Shown in pieces: positions 8,761 to 18,052 of a stretch of 64,000 nucleotides of DNA. Within the stretch, counting starts at the first letter, position 1; the number at the start of each line of letters is the position of its first letter. A program made the translations under genes and the position numbers. The stretch is from DASZUK01 sp963844575. GTDB lineage: Bacteria > Actinomycetota > Acidimicrobiia > Acidimicrobiales > RAAP-2. The notes beneath the pieces are model-generated. The model was not told the origin of the DNA. It did not search any database and worked only from the letters and a program-made list of their open reading frames with translations. The stretch spans positions 2,480,001-2,544,000 of the forward strand of contig CAWJOU010000005.1 of the NCBI GenBank assembly GCA_963844575.1. Direction: 5' to 3'.

Positions 8761-9752
8761 CCGACTGGCCGGTGCTCGCTGGCGTCGAGCAGGGGAACTG
8801 GGACCATCTCCACGATCTCCTCTACCAGGCCGGCGGCATCGCGGCCGGTGACCTCGGCCCCGACGTCCAGGAGGACCCGGTGGGCCAGGGTCGGGCCGGC
8901 CGCCACCTGGACATCGTCGGGGGAGACGAACGACCGGCCGTCGGCGACGGCCATGGCCCGGGCCATGCGCAGCAAGGCGAGCGCCGCCCGAGGCGAGGCG
9001 CCCACCCGCACCGATGGATGGTCTCGGGTCGCCGCCACGAGGTCGAGGACGTAGTGCCTGGCCGTCGCGGCGACATGCACCGCGGCCACCGCGCTGGTCA
9101 ACCGGTCCAGCTCGGCGCGGTCGACGGCCCCCGGGAGGTGGCCGACCCGCACGGCCGGATCGACCCCGGCGAGCAGTTTCTCCTCGTCGGCCCGCTCGGG
9201 GTAGCCGAGCGAGAGCCGGACCAGGAAGCGGTCGCGTTGGCCGTGCGGCAGTGGTGACGTCCCGGCCGCGTCGTACGGGTTCTGGGTGGCGACCACCCAG
9301 AAGGGGGACGGCAGCGGGAGCGAACGGCCGTCGACGGTGACCTGGCGCTCCTCCATGGCCTCCAGCAGCGCCGACTGGGCCCGCGGCGACGCCCGGTTCA
9401 GCTCGTCGGCCATCAGCAGGTTCGTGAAGATCGGCCCCTCCCGGAACACCGGCTGGCGGGTGGCCGGGTCGAGGACCATCGCCCCGGTGACGTCGGCCGG
9501 GAGGAGGTCGGCGGTGAACTGGACCCGGAGGAAGCCGAGACCGAGGGCGTGGGCCAACGCCTTGGCCAGCGTCGTCTTGCCGAGGCCCGGCAGATCCTCG
9601 ACCAGCAGGTGGCCGTCGGCGAGCAGGCAGCCGACGGCGAGCTCGATCGTCCGGCGATCGGCCAGCACGATGCTCCGCACCGACTCGACGATGGCGTCGA
9701 ACAGCTCTTCCGGCGACCGGGCGCCGGCCAGCACGTCCCCCTCGGTGCTCAC
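8757..9752 (-). CDS. MoxR-family AAA+ ATPase
   Basis: A 331-residue AAA+ ATPase of the MoxR class. Walker A is DLPGLGKTTLAKALAHALGL near residue 50. Walker B is TNLLMADELNRASP and sensor 1 is WVVATQNPYDAAG. The C-terminal lid contains VGASPRAALALLRMARA. The GTG start at 9752 is chosen because VSTEGDVLAGA begins the conserved protein; the frame stays open far upstream only because of GC bias. It heads the MoxR-DUF58-TgpA operon. The family is known to act as chaperones in maturation of protein complexes; the client is unknown. Confidence 0.92.
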   Translation of the reverse strand: MSTEGDVLAGARSPEELFDAIVESVRSIVLADRRTIELAVGCLLADGHLLVEDLPGLGKTTLAKALAHALGLGFLRVQFTADLLPADVTGAMVLDPATRQPVFREGPIFTNLLMADELNRASPRAQSALLEAMEERQVTVDGRSLPLPSPFWVVATQNPYDAAGTSPLPHGQRDRFLVRLSLGYPERADEEKLLAGVDPAVRVGHLPGAVDRAELDRLTSAVAAVHVAATARHYVLDLVAATRDHPSVRVGASPRAALALLRMARAMAVADGRSFVSPDDVQVAAGPTLAHRVLLDVGAEVTGRDAAGLVEEIVEMVPVPLLDASEHRPVG

Positions 9753-9881
9753 GGGGGCAGAGCCTAAGCCGTCGCGCCGGGCGGCGGTTGGCGTGGGAAA
9801 CTGGTCGGGCCAGCCGTGGCCGGCGGCCACGTCCCGGCGGCACGCCAGATGGGCGGGGAGCGCGAGCGGGGAGCGGGGGAG

Positions 9882-11882
9882 ATGGGCAGGTCGACAGGCT
9901 CCCGGTCCCAATCGCCGTCCCGACCCCGGGCCCGATCGCAGTTCCGGTCGCCGGCCTACGACCTGGCGGCGTCGGTCGCCGTCGCTCAGGCCGTCGCGGC
10001 GGCCGGCGGCGACACCTCGCCACGGGCGGTCGCCGAGGCTCTGGGTTACCGGGGGACGAACAACGGCGCCTTCCACGCCCGGATGGCCAGTGCCCGGTTG
10101 TTCGGGCTCGTCGCCGGGCGTGGCGACCGGGTGGTCCTGACCGAACGGGGCCAGGTGGCCGCGACCGGCGGTCCTGCGTCGCCGGCGGCGTTGCAAGCGG
10201 CGTTCCGGTCGGCCCCGCTCTACGCCGCGGTCGCCGCGGTACTCGTCGGGCGGCCGGTGCCGGAGACGAAGGCGCTGGCCGCGCTGCTGGTCGAGCAGTT
10301 CGCCGAGAAGCCGGCCAAGGCGCCGGGCGTTGCCGCCCGGTTGCTGGCGTCGGCGGCCCAGGCGGGGCTGCTGGCCGGCAACGGTGAAAAAGCCCAGTTC
10401 ATCATGGGTGCAGTAAGGAGCGGCTGGTCGGATTCGGTGCCTAGTAATTTGGTCGTACCTCAGGTACTCTTGCCGAAATCCCCGGTTGCGGGGGACCATC
10501 GCCTGAGGCGGCAGGCCCGACGTGAGAGGGGCACGGCCGTGGCTCGGGACGGTTGGGACGATGACGGGCGGGCCGACGACGGTGGCCTGTGGCTCGACGA
10601 CGGCGACACGCCGACGCGGGCCCGTCGAAAGGGCTACCGGGTGGCGGCGTTCGCCGCCGCCGGAGCGACCTGCCTGGCGGCGGTCGGCGTACCGGTGGGG
10701 CTGGTCCTGGCCGACAGTGGTAGTGGATCTGCGGTGGCGATGCCGTCGGACCACCATCACCCGGGATCGACCAGCCACGGGCTGACCGGTGCGCCGGCGG
10801 AGCAGCAGGTGCTGTCCGCACTGAGCGCCACCACCGATGCCGGCAGCTTCGACTTCACCTACGCGCTGTCGCAGACCGCGGCGACGACGCCGGCCAGCAC
10901 GACCACGTCGACGACGACCTGCCACGAGGTGCCGGTGCCACGGCGCCCCGGAGCGTCGGTCGCGACGACATCGTCGTTCTCGGGATCGTCGGTGACATCG
11001 ACACCCTCCACCGGGGCCGTGACGCGGGTGTGCACGGGGGGAGGGCCGGTCACAGAGAACGACCGGACACGGACAGTGGTGTCCGGGCACGGCGTGATCA
11101 ACACGAACCCGATGGGCATGGTGGCCACCACCAGCCTGGGTGGCATCGCCGTGCGGATCGACGGGACAACGGTCTGGGAGAGCGGCGGCGACGGGCTGGC
11201 GCCCACCTCGGGGCAAGCGGGGGGCGGAACGCCGCTGGCCTCGTTCGCCAGCCTGGTCGAGAGCACGCTGGGCACCCGGGCGGGCGCGGCGGCCATGGTC
11301 GGCATGGCCAGCCCGACGGGCTACCTGGATCTGAACCAGGCCGCGGTCAATGCCGCTGACCAGGTCGGCACCGGCACAGCGGGTGGGCGGCCGGTGACCT
11401 ACTACGAGGTGACCCTCGACCCGACAGCGCTGGCCCAGACACCGGGGATCACCACCCAGGAGGCGACAGCCATCAACAGCGCCCTGAAGGTGCTGCACGC
11501 CCAGGGCCTGCAGAGCCTGCAGGACAAGGTCGGGATCGACGCGAGCGGTTACATCCGGTCGACGGACTCGGTGGCGACGTTCGCCGACGGCGGCACCCTC
11601 GTCCTGGCCACGACCTTCTCCAACTTCGGCTGCGCCGGCACGGTGCTGATGCCGGGCCAGCAGGGGGCGGCGACACCGCCGGCCAACTGCACCAGCCCGG
11701 ACACCGGCGTCGCCCCGACCACGACCACGACGACGACGTCGGCCGCGCCATCGACGACGGTCAGCAGTACGACTCCGACATCGACCACGACGACGGCACC
11801 ACCGGCGAGCCCGACGACGATCGCCCCCGCGCCGACGACGACTGCACCGCCGGGGTCGACCACCACCACGACCGGCCCGTAG
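9882..11882 (+). CDS. winged-helix-like N-terminus continuous with a membrane-anchored secreted region
   Basis: One open frame of about 666 residues holding two dissimilar parts. Residues 1-190 look like a small winged-helix-type domain (VAEALGYRGTNNGAFHARMA, then RVVLTERGQVAA). After an acidic stretch (DGWDDDGRADDGG) come one hydrophobic segment (AAFAAAGATCLAAVGVPVGL) and an exported region ending in a long Thr/Pro/Ser tail. A strong internal start exists: GTG 10539 with GAGAGGGG 7 nt upstream, which would yield the membrane/secreted part alone. The linker before it (10400-10535) is more A+T-rich and reads as poor coding sequence. Either this is a true one-pass fusion or two genes without a stop between them. 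I recognise no named family for the exported part. Confidence 0.65.
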   Translation: MGRSTGSRSQSPSRPRARSQFRSPAYDLAASVAVAQAVAAAGGDTSPRAVAEALGYRGTNNGAFHARMASARLFGLVAGRGDRVVLTERGQVAATGGPASPAALQAAFRSAPLYAAVAAVLVGRPVPETKALAALLVEQFAEKPAKAPGVAARLLASAAQAGLLAGNGEKAQFIMGAVRSGWSDSVPSNLVVPQVLLPKSPVAGDHRLRRQARRERGTAVARDGWDDDGRADDGGLWLDDGDTPTRARRKGYRVAAFAAAGATCLAAVGVPVGLVLADSGSGSAVAMPSDHHHPGSTSHGLTGAPAEQQVLSALSATTDAGSFDFTYALSQTAATTPASTTTSTTTCHEVPVPRRPGASVATTSSFSGSSVTSTPSTGAVTRVCTGGGPVTENDRTRTVVSGHGVINTNPMGMVATTSLGGIAVRIDGTTVWESGGDGLAPTSGQAGGGTPLASFASLVESTLGTRAGAAAMVGMASPTGYLDLNQAAVNAADQVGTGTAGGRPVTYYEVTLDPTALAQTPGITTQEATAINSALKVLHAQGLQSLQDKVGIDASGYIRSTDSVATFADGGTLVLATTFSNFGCAGTVLMPGQQGAATPPANCTSPDTGVAPTTTTTTTSAAPSTTVSSTTPTSTTTTAPPASPTTIAPAPTTTAPPGSTTTTTGP

Positions 11883-11906
11883 CGGCCAGCGCCCCCGGGC
11901 GGCCGT

Positions 11907-13022
11907 TCAGGTGATGTCGAGCATCCGCTGCAGCGCCACGCGGGCCCATTCGGCGGTGTCGTCGTCGACGGTGATCCGGTTGCGGACGTCGCCGGCAACG
12001 AGCCCCTCGAGGACCCACGCCAGGTGCGGCGGGTCGATGCGCGACATCGTCGAGCACGGGCAGACGAGCGGGTCGAGGCAGGTCACCGTCTTGTCCGGGT
12101 TTTCGTCGCCGAGCCGGTTGACGAGGTGGATCTCGGTGGCGACGCCGAGCACCGAGCCGGGCGGGGCGGCGGTGACGACGCGGATGATGTGGTCGGTCGA
12201 CCCGACCTCGTCGGCCAGCTCGACGACGTCGTGGGCGCACTCGGGGTGGACGACGACGATGCCGTCGGGGTGCTCGGCCCGGAAGGCGGCGAGGTGCTCG
12301 GGCCGGAACCGCTGGTGGACGGAGCAGTGGCCTTTCCAGAGCAGGAGGCGAGCGGTCTTGACGTCGACGTCGCTGAGCCCGCCGAAGTCGGCGCGGGGGT
12401 TCCAGACGGCCATGTCGTCGGCGCCGTAGCCGAGCTGGAAGCCGGTGTTGCGGCCGAGATGCTGGTCGGGCAGGAAGAGGACCTTGTCGCCCTGCGCCCG
12501 GCCGGTCCCGGCGGGATCGAGGGCCCAGGTGAGGACGGCACGGGCATTCGACGACGTGCAGACCGCGCCACCGTGCCGACCGACGAACGCCTTGATCGCC
12601 GCGGCGGAGTTCATGTACGTGATCGGGACGACGCGCTCGGTGTCGACGACCTGGCCGAGGGCGTCCCAGGCGTCCTCGACCGCGTCGATGTCGGCCATGT
12701 CGGCCATCGAGCAGCCGGCGTTGAGGTCGGGCAGGACGACCTGCTGGTCCGGGCCGGTCAGGATGTCGGCCGATTCGGCCATGAAGTGGACGCCGCAGAA
12801 GACGACGAACGCCGCGTCGTGGCGGTCGGCGGCGATCCGGGAGAGCCCGAACGAGTCGCCGCGGGCGTCGGCCCAGCGCATGACGTCGTCGCGTTGGTAG
12901 TGGTGGCCGAGGATCAACAGCCGGTCGCCGAGCGCGGCCTTGGCGTCGCCGATCCACGCCGCGAGCTCGTCGGGGGTCGCGCCGGTGTACCGGTCGGGCA
13001 GCGGGCCCTGTAGCCGGATCAT
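11907..13022 (-). CDS. nadA: quinolinate synthase A
   Basis: A 371-residue quinolinate synthase, the 4Fe-4S enzyme that condenses iminoaspartate with dihydroxyacetone phosphate in NAD synthesis. Conserved segments include LILGHHYQRDDVMRWADARG, FCGVHFMAESADIL, DLNAGCSMADM, VHPECAHDVV and CLDPLVCPCSTMSRIDP, which supply the Fe-S cysteines and active-site residues. The start at ATG 13022 gives the usual length. Upstream in-frame codons run into the promoter region shared with the divergent uvrC. nadB and nadC are not next to it, so it is a stand-alone gene here. Confidence 0.95.
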   Translation of the reverse strand: MIRLQGPLPDRYTGATPDELAAWIGDAKAALGDRLLILGHHYQRDDVMRWADARGDSFGLSRIAADRHDAAFVVFCGVHFMAESADILTGPDQQVVLPDLNAGCSMADMADIDAVEDAWDALGQVVDTERVVPITYMNSAAAIKAFVGRHGGAVCTSSNARAVLTWALDPAGTGRAQGDKVLFLPDQHLGRNTGFQLGYGADDMAVWNPRADFGGLSDVDVKTARLLLWKGHCSVHQRFRPEHLAAFRAEHPDGIVVVHPECAHDVVELADEVGSTDHIIRVVTAAPPGSVLGVATEIHLVNRLGDENPDKTVTCLDPLVCPCSTMSRIDPPHLAWVLEGLVAGDVRNRITVDDDTAEWARVALQRMLDIT

Positions 13023-13203
13023 GGTCGTCGCCGGATCATGGTCGTGTACCCCCTGTGGGGAGCGCTCCGATATGGCCGGCGGGGACAGCCTGGTCGCCCA
13101 TCCGCGGGGTTGTCGGCCTCGGTGCGAGTGTGTCGCCGGGGTACCAGGCCGGCAAGGTCCAGTGTAGGGCACGATCCGGTCGCGCGGGCGCGAAGATGGT
13201 GTC

Positions 13204-15234
13204 GTGGAATTCCGCCCGCCGACGAGCTCGATCCCGGACACGCCGGGTTCGTACCAGTTCGTCGACGCGGAGGGCCGTGTCCTGTACGTCGGCAAGGCCA
13301 AGTCGCTCCGGCACCGGCTGCCGAACTACTGGCAGGACCCGGCCGCGCTGCTGCCGAGAACGGCGCAGATGGTCGCGTCGGCCGACCACGTCGAGTGGGT
13401 CGTCGTCGGCACCGAGGTCGAGGCGCTCATGCTCGAGCACTCGCTGATCCAGACGCACCAGCCGCGGTTCAACGTCCGGCTGAAGGACGACAAATCGTAC
13501 CCGTGGCTCGCGATCACCGTCGGCGAGGAGTGGCCGCGACCGATCGTCTTCCGCGGTCGGAAGCGCAAGGGCGTCCGCTACTTCGGTCCGTACGGCCACG
13601 TCGGCGCGCTGCGCGAGACGCTCGACCTGCTCCTGCGGAGCTTCCCGCTGCGGACGTGCTCGGAAGCGAAGTTCAAGCGGCACGCCCGCCTCGGCCGGCC
13701 GTGCCTGCTCTACGACATCGAGCGATGCTCCGGCCCGTGCGTCGGTGCGGTCGACCACGACCGCTACGGCCGCATGGTCGACGACCTGATGCGCTTCCTC
13801 TGCGGCGACACCCGGCCGGTCGTCACGCGGCTCGAGACCGAGATGGCGGACGCGGCGGACGCGCTCGAGTTCGAACGCGCCGCCCGGCTGCGCGACCGGC
13901 TGACCGCGGTCCGCAAGGCTGCGGAGACCCAGCAGATGGTCTCCGAGCGGCCGGAGGACTTCGACGTCGTCGGCACCGCCGAGGACGAGCTCGAGGCCGC
14001 GGTCCAGGTCTTCCACGTACGCCGGGGCCGCGTCGTCGGCCGGGTCGGGTTCGTCGCGGACAAGGTCGAGGACCTGACGGCCGGCCAGCTGCTCGACCGG
14101 GTCGTCGAACAGCTCTACGGCCCGGCCGGCGCGGACGTGCCCCGGCGGATCCTGCTGCCGGCCGAGCCGGAGTCGGCGGCCGCGCTGGCGACGTGGCTGG
14201 CCGGCATCCGGCACGGGCCGGTCGACCTGGCGGTGCCGCAGCGGGGGACGAAGCGGGCCCTCCAGGAGATGGTCACCCGCAACGCGGCCGAGGACCTCGC
14301 CCGCCACCGGATGCGTCGGGCCGCCGATCACAACAGCCGGTCGAAGGCCCTGACGGAGCTGCAGGCCGCCCTCGACCTGCCGATCGCGCCGCTGCGGATC
14401 GAGTGCTACGACATGAGCCACCTGCAGGGGACGGACTACGTCGGCTCGATGGTCGTCTTCGAGGACGGCCTGGCGAAGAAGTCGGACTACCGCCGGTTCA
14501 AGGTCAAGACGGTCGCCGGCAACGACGACTACGCGGCGATGGAGGAGGTGCTGACGCGCCGGCTGACCGCGCTGCTCGACGAACGGGCCGAACGGCGGGC
14601 CGAGCGGGACGCGGAACGAGACGGCGCGGCGGGGTCGCCCGATGCGCCGGACGCGCTGGACGCCGCGGACACGGCGGCCGAGGAGGAGTCCGAGGAGGAG
14701 ATCGGGGCCGGTCGGGGCCGGCGGAGCGTCCGGCGGTTCGCGTACGCGCCGCAGCTCCTCCTGATCGACGGCGGGAAGGGGCAGCTGGCGGTCGGGGAGC
14801 GCGTCGTCGAGTCGCTCGGCCTGACCGGCGAGATCCAGCTCGCCGCGCTGGCGAAGCAGTTCGAGGAGGTCTACCGGCCCGGCGACCCCGACCCGATCCG
14901 CATCCCACGGGGCTCCGAGGCGCTCTACCTGCTCCAACGGGTCCGGGACGAGGCGCACCGGTTCGCCATCACGTTCCACCGCGAACGGCGCGGCCACCGG
15001 ATGACCGCGAGCGTGCTCGACGGCATCGCCGGGCTCGGCCCGACCCGGCGGACGCGGCTCGTCAAGGAGATCGGCGGCATGAAGGCGCTGCGGGCCGCGT
15101 CGGCCGACGACCTGCGGGCGCTGCCGTGGCTGCCGGACCGGGTGGCCGACGGCGTCTACGCCCGGTTGCACGGGCTGCCGGCGCGGGCGACGGGCCGCGA
15201 GACGGCCCAGCGTGAGGCGGTGCGCCATGGGTGA
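13204..15234 (+). CDS. uvrC: excinuclease ABC subunit C
   Basis: UvrC, 676 residues, makes the dual incisions in nucleotide excision repair. The GIY-YIG nuclease domain starts at PGSYQFVDAEGRVLYVGKAK. A UVR motif lies near residues 212-245 (LETEMADAADALEFERAARL). The RNase-H-like domain carries IECYDMSHLQGTDYVGS, and tandem HhH motifs close the protein. Between the RNase-H-like core and FAYAPQLLLIDGGKGQLAVG there is an acidic, low-complexity insert of about 50 residues (Arg/Glu then Ala/Asp/Glu-rich) that standard UvrC lacks. The start is GTG 13204. The stop overlaps rapZ, so uvrC-rapZ-yvcK form one operon. Confidence 0.96.
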   Translation: MEFRPPTSSIPDTPGSYQFVDAEGRVLYVGKAKSLRHRLPNYWQDPAALLPRTAQMVASADHVEWVVVGTEVEALMLEHSLIQTHQPRFNVRLKDDKSYPWLAITVGEEWPRPIVFRGRKRKGVRYFGPYGHVGALRETLDLLLRSFPLRTCSEAKFKRHARLGRPCLLYDIERCSGPCVGAVDHDRYGRMVDDLMRFLCGDTRPVVTRLETEMADAADALEFERAARLRDRLTAVRKAAETQQMVSERPEDFDVVGTAEDELEAAVQVFHVRRGRVVGRVGFVADKVEDLTAGQLLDRVVEQLYGPAGADVPRRILLPAEPESAAALATWLAGIRHGPVDLAVPQRGTKRALQEMVTRNAAEDLARHRMRRAADHNSRSKALTELQAALDLPIAPLRIECYDMSHLQGTDYVGSMVVFEDGLAKKSDYRRFKVKTVAGNDDYAAMEEVLTRRLTALLDERAERRAERDAERDGAAGSPDAPDALDAADTAAEEESEEEIGAGRGRRSVRRFAYAPQLLLIDGGKGQLAVGERVVESLGLTGEIQLAALAKQFEEVYRPGDPDPIRIPRGSEALYLLQRVRDEAHRFAITFHRERRGHRMTASVLDGIAGLGPTRRTRLVKEIGGMKALRAASADDLRALPWLPDRVADGVYARLHGLPARATGRETAQREAVRHG

Positions 15235-16081
15235 GCTGCTCGTCGTCGCCGGGATGTCCGGCGCCGGCCGGTCGACCGCCGGCGCCGCGCTCGAGGACCT
15301 CGGCTGGTTCGTCATCGACAACCTGCCGGTCTCGTTGATCCCCGACGTCGCCGGCCTCGTCGGCCGCCCGGACGCCGGCGGCGACCGGGTCGCGCTCGTC
15401 ATCGGTCGGGGCGGCGGCGACCAGCTCGAGGATCTCTCGCCGGTCCTGAAAAGCCTGCGGGCCGGCGGCCACCGGGTGCGCGTCCTCTTCCTCGACGCAC
15501 CCGACGACGTCCTCGTCCGCCGGTTCGAGGGGACGCGACGCCGCCACCCGCTGTCGGGCCGCGGCGTCGAGGAGGCGATCGCCGGGGAACGGGTGATGCT
15601 CGAGCCGCTGCGGGCGCAGACCGACGTCGTCCTCGACACCGGTGAGCTCAATACGAACCAGCTCCGCCAGCGTGTCCTCGAGCTGTTCGGCGACGCTGGC
15701 CGCGACGGCCACATGCAGAGCTCGGTCGTCTCGTTCGGCTACAAGCACGGCGTCCCGCTCGACGTCGACCTCGTCTTCGACTGCCGGTTCCTGCCCAACC
15801 CGTACTGGGTCGACGGCCTGCGACCGCTCAGCGGCCTCGACGGGCCGGTCCGCGACTACGTCCTCGGTCAGCCCGAGACCCAGGAGTTCCTGAGCCGCGT
15901 CGACGACCTGCTGACGATGCTCGTGCCGGCGTTCGAGCGGGAGGGGAAGTCGTACCTGACCGTCGCCCTCGGCTGCACCGGCGGCCGCCATCGATCGGTC
16001 GCGCTCGTCGAGGCGCTCGCCGAGCGGCTCCGTGGCCACGGGATCGTCGCCGCGCCGTTCCACCGGGACGTCGACCGATGA
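15227..16081 (+). CDS. rapZ: RNase adapter RapZ / nucleotide-binding protein
   Basis: A 284-residue RapZ (YvcJ) family P-loop protein. Walker A is VAGMSGAGRSTAG near residue 8, with Arg at the usual Lys position as often seen in this family. The C-terminal domain has the conserved end VALGCTGGRHRSVALVEALA. In E. coli RapZ tunes glucosamine-6-phosphate synthase through small RNAs; the actinobacterial role is less clear. ATG 15227 overlaps the uvrC stop by 8 nt, and its own stop overlaps yvcK (ATGA). The order uvrC-rapZ-yvcK is typical of Gram-positive bacteria. Confidence 0.94.
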   Translation: MGELLVVAGMSGAGRSTAGAALEDLGWFVIDNLPVSLIPDVAGLVGRPDAGGDRVALVIGRGGGDQLEDLSPVLKSLRAGGHRVRVLFLDAPDDVLVRRFEGTRRRHPLSGRGVEEAIAGERVMLEPLRAQTDVVLDTGELNTNQLRQRVLELFGDAGRDGHMQSSVVSFGYKHGVPLDVDLVFDCRFLPNPYWVDGLRPLSGLDGPVRDYVLGQPETQEFLSRVDDLLTMLVPAFEREGKSYLTVALGCTGGRHRSVALVEALAERLRGHGIVAAPFHRDVDR

Positions 16082-16944
16082 CCGGGCCGAAGGTGGTGGC
16101 GCTGGGTGGCGGGCACGGGACGGCCGTCACGCTGCGAGCCGTCCGGCGGTACGCGGCGGCGATCACGGCGGTCGTCTCGGTGGCCGACGACGGCGGGTCG
16201 ACGGGCCGGCTCCGGGCCGAGCTCGACGTCGTCGCGCTCGGCGACATCCGCAAGTGTCTGGGGGCGCTGGCGGCCGACTCGTCGGTGCTGGCCCGGGCGT
16301 TCGAACACCGCTTCGGCGACGGCGAGCTGGCCGGGCACGCGCTCGGCAACCTCGTCCTGGCCGGCCTGATGGAGGCGACCGGTGACCTGGTGGCGGGGGT
16401 CGACGAGGCCGGCGCGCTGCTCGGTGCGGTCGGTCGGGTCCTGCCGGCGACGACGGACAAGGTCACGCTCAAGGCGGACGGTCCCGACGGCGAGGTCCGG
16501 GGGCAGGTCGCGGTCAACGAAGCCGGCCGCATCCGCCGGGTCTCGCTCGTGCCCGGCGGGTCGACGCCGCCCCCGGCAGCGATCGACGCGCTGATCGCGG
16601 CCGATCAGGTCGTCATCGGGCCCGGATCGCTGTACACGAGCGTGCTCGCCGCGGTGGCGGTGCCGGGCATCGTGGACGCGGTGGCGGCGACGACGGGCCA
16701 GCGGGTCTACGTCTGCAACCTGCGCCCGGAGCTGCCGGAGACGGCCGGCTACGACGTCGGCGACCACGTCGCCGCGCTCAGAGAGCACGGCGTCGACGTC
16801 GACGTCGTGCTCTGGGACCCGTCGGCCGGTGTATCTGCGGGCCGCGTCGACTGCTCGATGGTCGGGACGACACTGACGGGTCCCAACGGTTTGGTCCACG
16901 ATCCTGCAAGACTGGCGGGCGCGCTCTGCGGGCTGCTGCCGTGA
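16078..16944 (+). CDS. yvcK: YvcK/CofD-like gluconeogenesis factor
   Basis: A 288-residue YvcK family protein (CofD-like fold, binds UDP-sugars). It begins VVALGGGHGTAVTLRAVRRY and carries VSVADDGGSTGRLRAE, DIRKCLGALA and VIGPGSLYTSVLA, all family hallmarks. YvcK is needed for growth on gluconeogenic carbon sources and for cell-wall homeostasis in Bacillus and mycobacteria. The ATG overlaps the rapZ stop. In most actinobacteria whiA follows directly; here only 70 nt separate it from gap and no whiA fits. Confidence 0.94.
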   Translation: MTGPKVVALGGGHGTAVTLRAVRRYAAAITAVVSVADDGGSTGRLRAELDVVALGDIRKCLGALAADSSVLARAFEHRFGDGELAGHALGNLVLAGLMEATGDLVAGVDEAGALLGAVGRVLPATTDKVTLKADGPDGEVRGQVAVNEAGRIRRVSLVPGGSTPPPAAIDALIAADQVVIGPGSLYTSVLAAVAVPGIVDAVAATTGQRVYVCNLRPELPETAGYDVGDHVAALREHGVDVDVVLWDPSAGVSAGRVDCSMVGTTLTGPNGLVHDPARLAGALCGLLP

Positions 16945-17014
16945 GCGGGTCGAAAAAAACTGGCGTGAGCTGGCCTTGCCGAGGGAAGCTGTGGCCAGAG
17001 GAGGAATATCGAGC

Positions 17015-18052
17015 ATGACGGTACGGGTTGGGATCAACGGGTTCGGGAGGATCGGCCGCAACTTCCTCCGCGCCGTCCTCGACCGGGGAGCCGACGTCGA
17101 CGTGGTCGCGGTCAACGACCTGACGTCGGCCGAGACGAACGCCCACCTGCTCCGGTACGACTCGACCCAGGGCCGCCTGCCGGTGCCCGTCGAGGTCGTC
17201 GGTGGCGACCTCGTCGTCGGCGGCCGGCACATCAAGGTGCTGGCCGAGCGGGACCCGGCCGACCTGCCGTGGGGCGATCTCGGGGTCGACGTCGTCATCG
17301 AATCGACCGGACGGTTCACCGCCCGCCACGACGCGGCCGCCCACCTCAAAGGCGGGGCCTCCCGGGTGATCATCTCGACCGCGACCGGCGATGCGGACGC
17401 GACGTTCGTCGTCGGCGTCAACGACCACGACTTCGACCCGGACATCCACGTCGTGATCTCGAACGCGTCGTGCACGACGAACTGCTTCGTCCCGATGGTC
17501 AAAGTCATCGACGACGCGTTCGGCATCGTCAGCGGGCTGATGACGACGGCCCACGCGTACACGAACGACCAGAACCTCCTCGACCTGCCGCACCAGGACC
17601 TCCGCCGGGCCCGCGCCGCCGCGGTCAATATCGTCCCGGCGTCGACCGGCGCGGCCCGGGCAACGAGCCTCGTGCTGGCGTCGATGAAGGGGAAGCTCGA
17701 CGGCACCGCCCTGCGGGTGCCGGTCCCGGTCGGTTCGATCACCGACTTCACCGCGGTCGTCCGCGGGCCGGTGTCGGTGGCCGACGTGAACGGGGCGTTC
17801 GCCGCCGCCGCCGGCTCGGGCCCGCTCGCTCGGGTCCTCGACTACACCGACGACCCGATCGTCTCGTCGGACATCGTCGGCAGCCCGGCGTCGTGCACGT
17901 TCGACTCGAAGCTGACGATGGTCCAGCCGGTCGACGACCAGCTGACGATGGTCAAGACGCTCGGCTGGTACGACAACGAGTGGGGCTACTCGAACCGTCT
18001 GGTGGACCTGGCCACCATCGTCGGCGGGTCGGGTACCGGCGGTCGTTCGTGA
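17015..18052 (+). CDS. gap: glyceraldehyde-3-phosphate dehydrogenase, type I
   Basis: A 345-residue GAPDH that oxidises glyceraldehyde-3-phosphate with NAD and phosphate. The N-terminus is VGINGFGRIGRNFLRAVLDR (Rossmann). The catalytic Cys is about residue 153 in SNASCTTNCFVPMVK, and the C-terminus has WYDNEWGYSNRLVDLA. The VNDLTS segment at the nucleotide pocket suggests NAD rather than NADP. ATG 17015 sits behind AGAGGAGGAA about 10 nt upstream; the frame is open further upstream but not conserved. It heads the gap-pgk-tpiA-secG operon, and its stop overlaps the pgk GTG. Confidence 0.97.
   Translation: MTVRVGINGFGRIGRNFLRAVLDRGADVDVVAVNDLTSAETNAHLLRYDSTQGRLPVPVEVVGGDLVVGGRHIKVLAERDPADLPWGDLGVDVVIESTGRFTARHDAAAHLKGGASRVIISTATGDADATFVVGVNDHDFDPDIHVVISNASCTTNCFVPMVKVIDDAFGIVSGLMTTAHAYTNDQNLLDLPHQDLRRARAAAVNIVPASTGAARATSLVLASMKGKLDGTALRVPVPVGSITDFTAVVRGPVSVADVNGAFAAAAGSGPLARVLDYTDDPIVSSDIVGSPASCTFDSKLTMVQPVDDQLTMVKTLGWYDNEWGYSNRLVDLATIVGGSGTGGRS

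Noticed and set aside
10400..10540. Possible riboswitch or RNA element between the two halves of the 9882-11882 frame
   Set aside because: I could not fit it to a c-di-AMP, c-di-GMP or other known riboswitch core.
12024..13013. Plus-strand frame opposite nadA
   Set aside because: Shadow of nadA; Gly/Asp/Val-rich antisense composition.
13036..15714. 892-codon minus-strand frame across uvrC
   Set aside because: Shadow of uvrC caused by high GC; no family features and poor composition.
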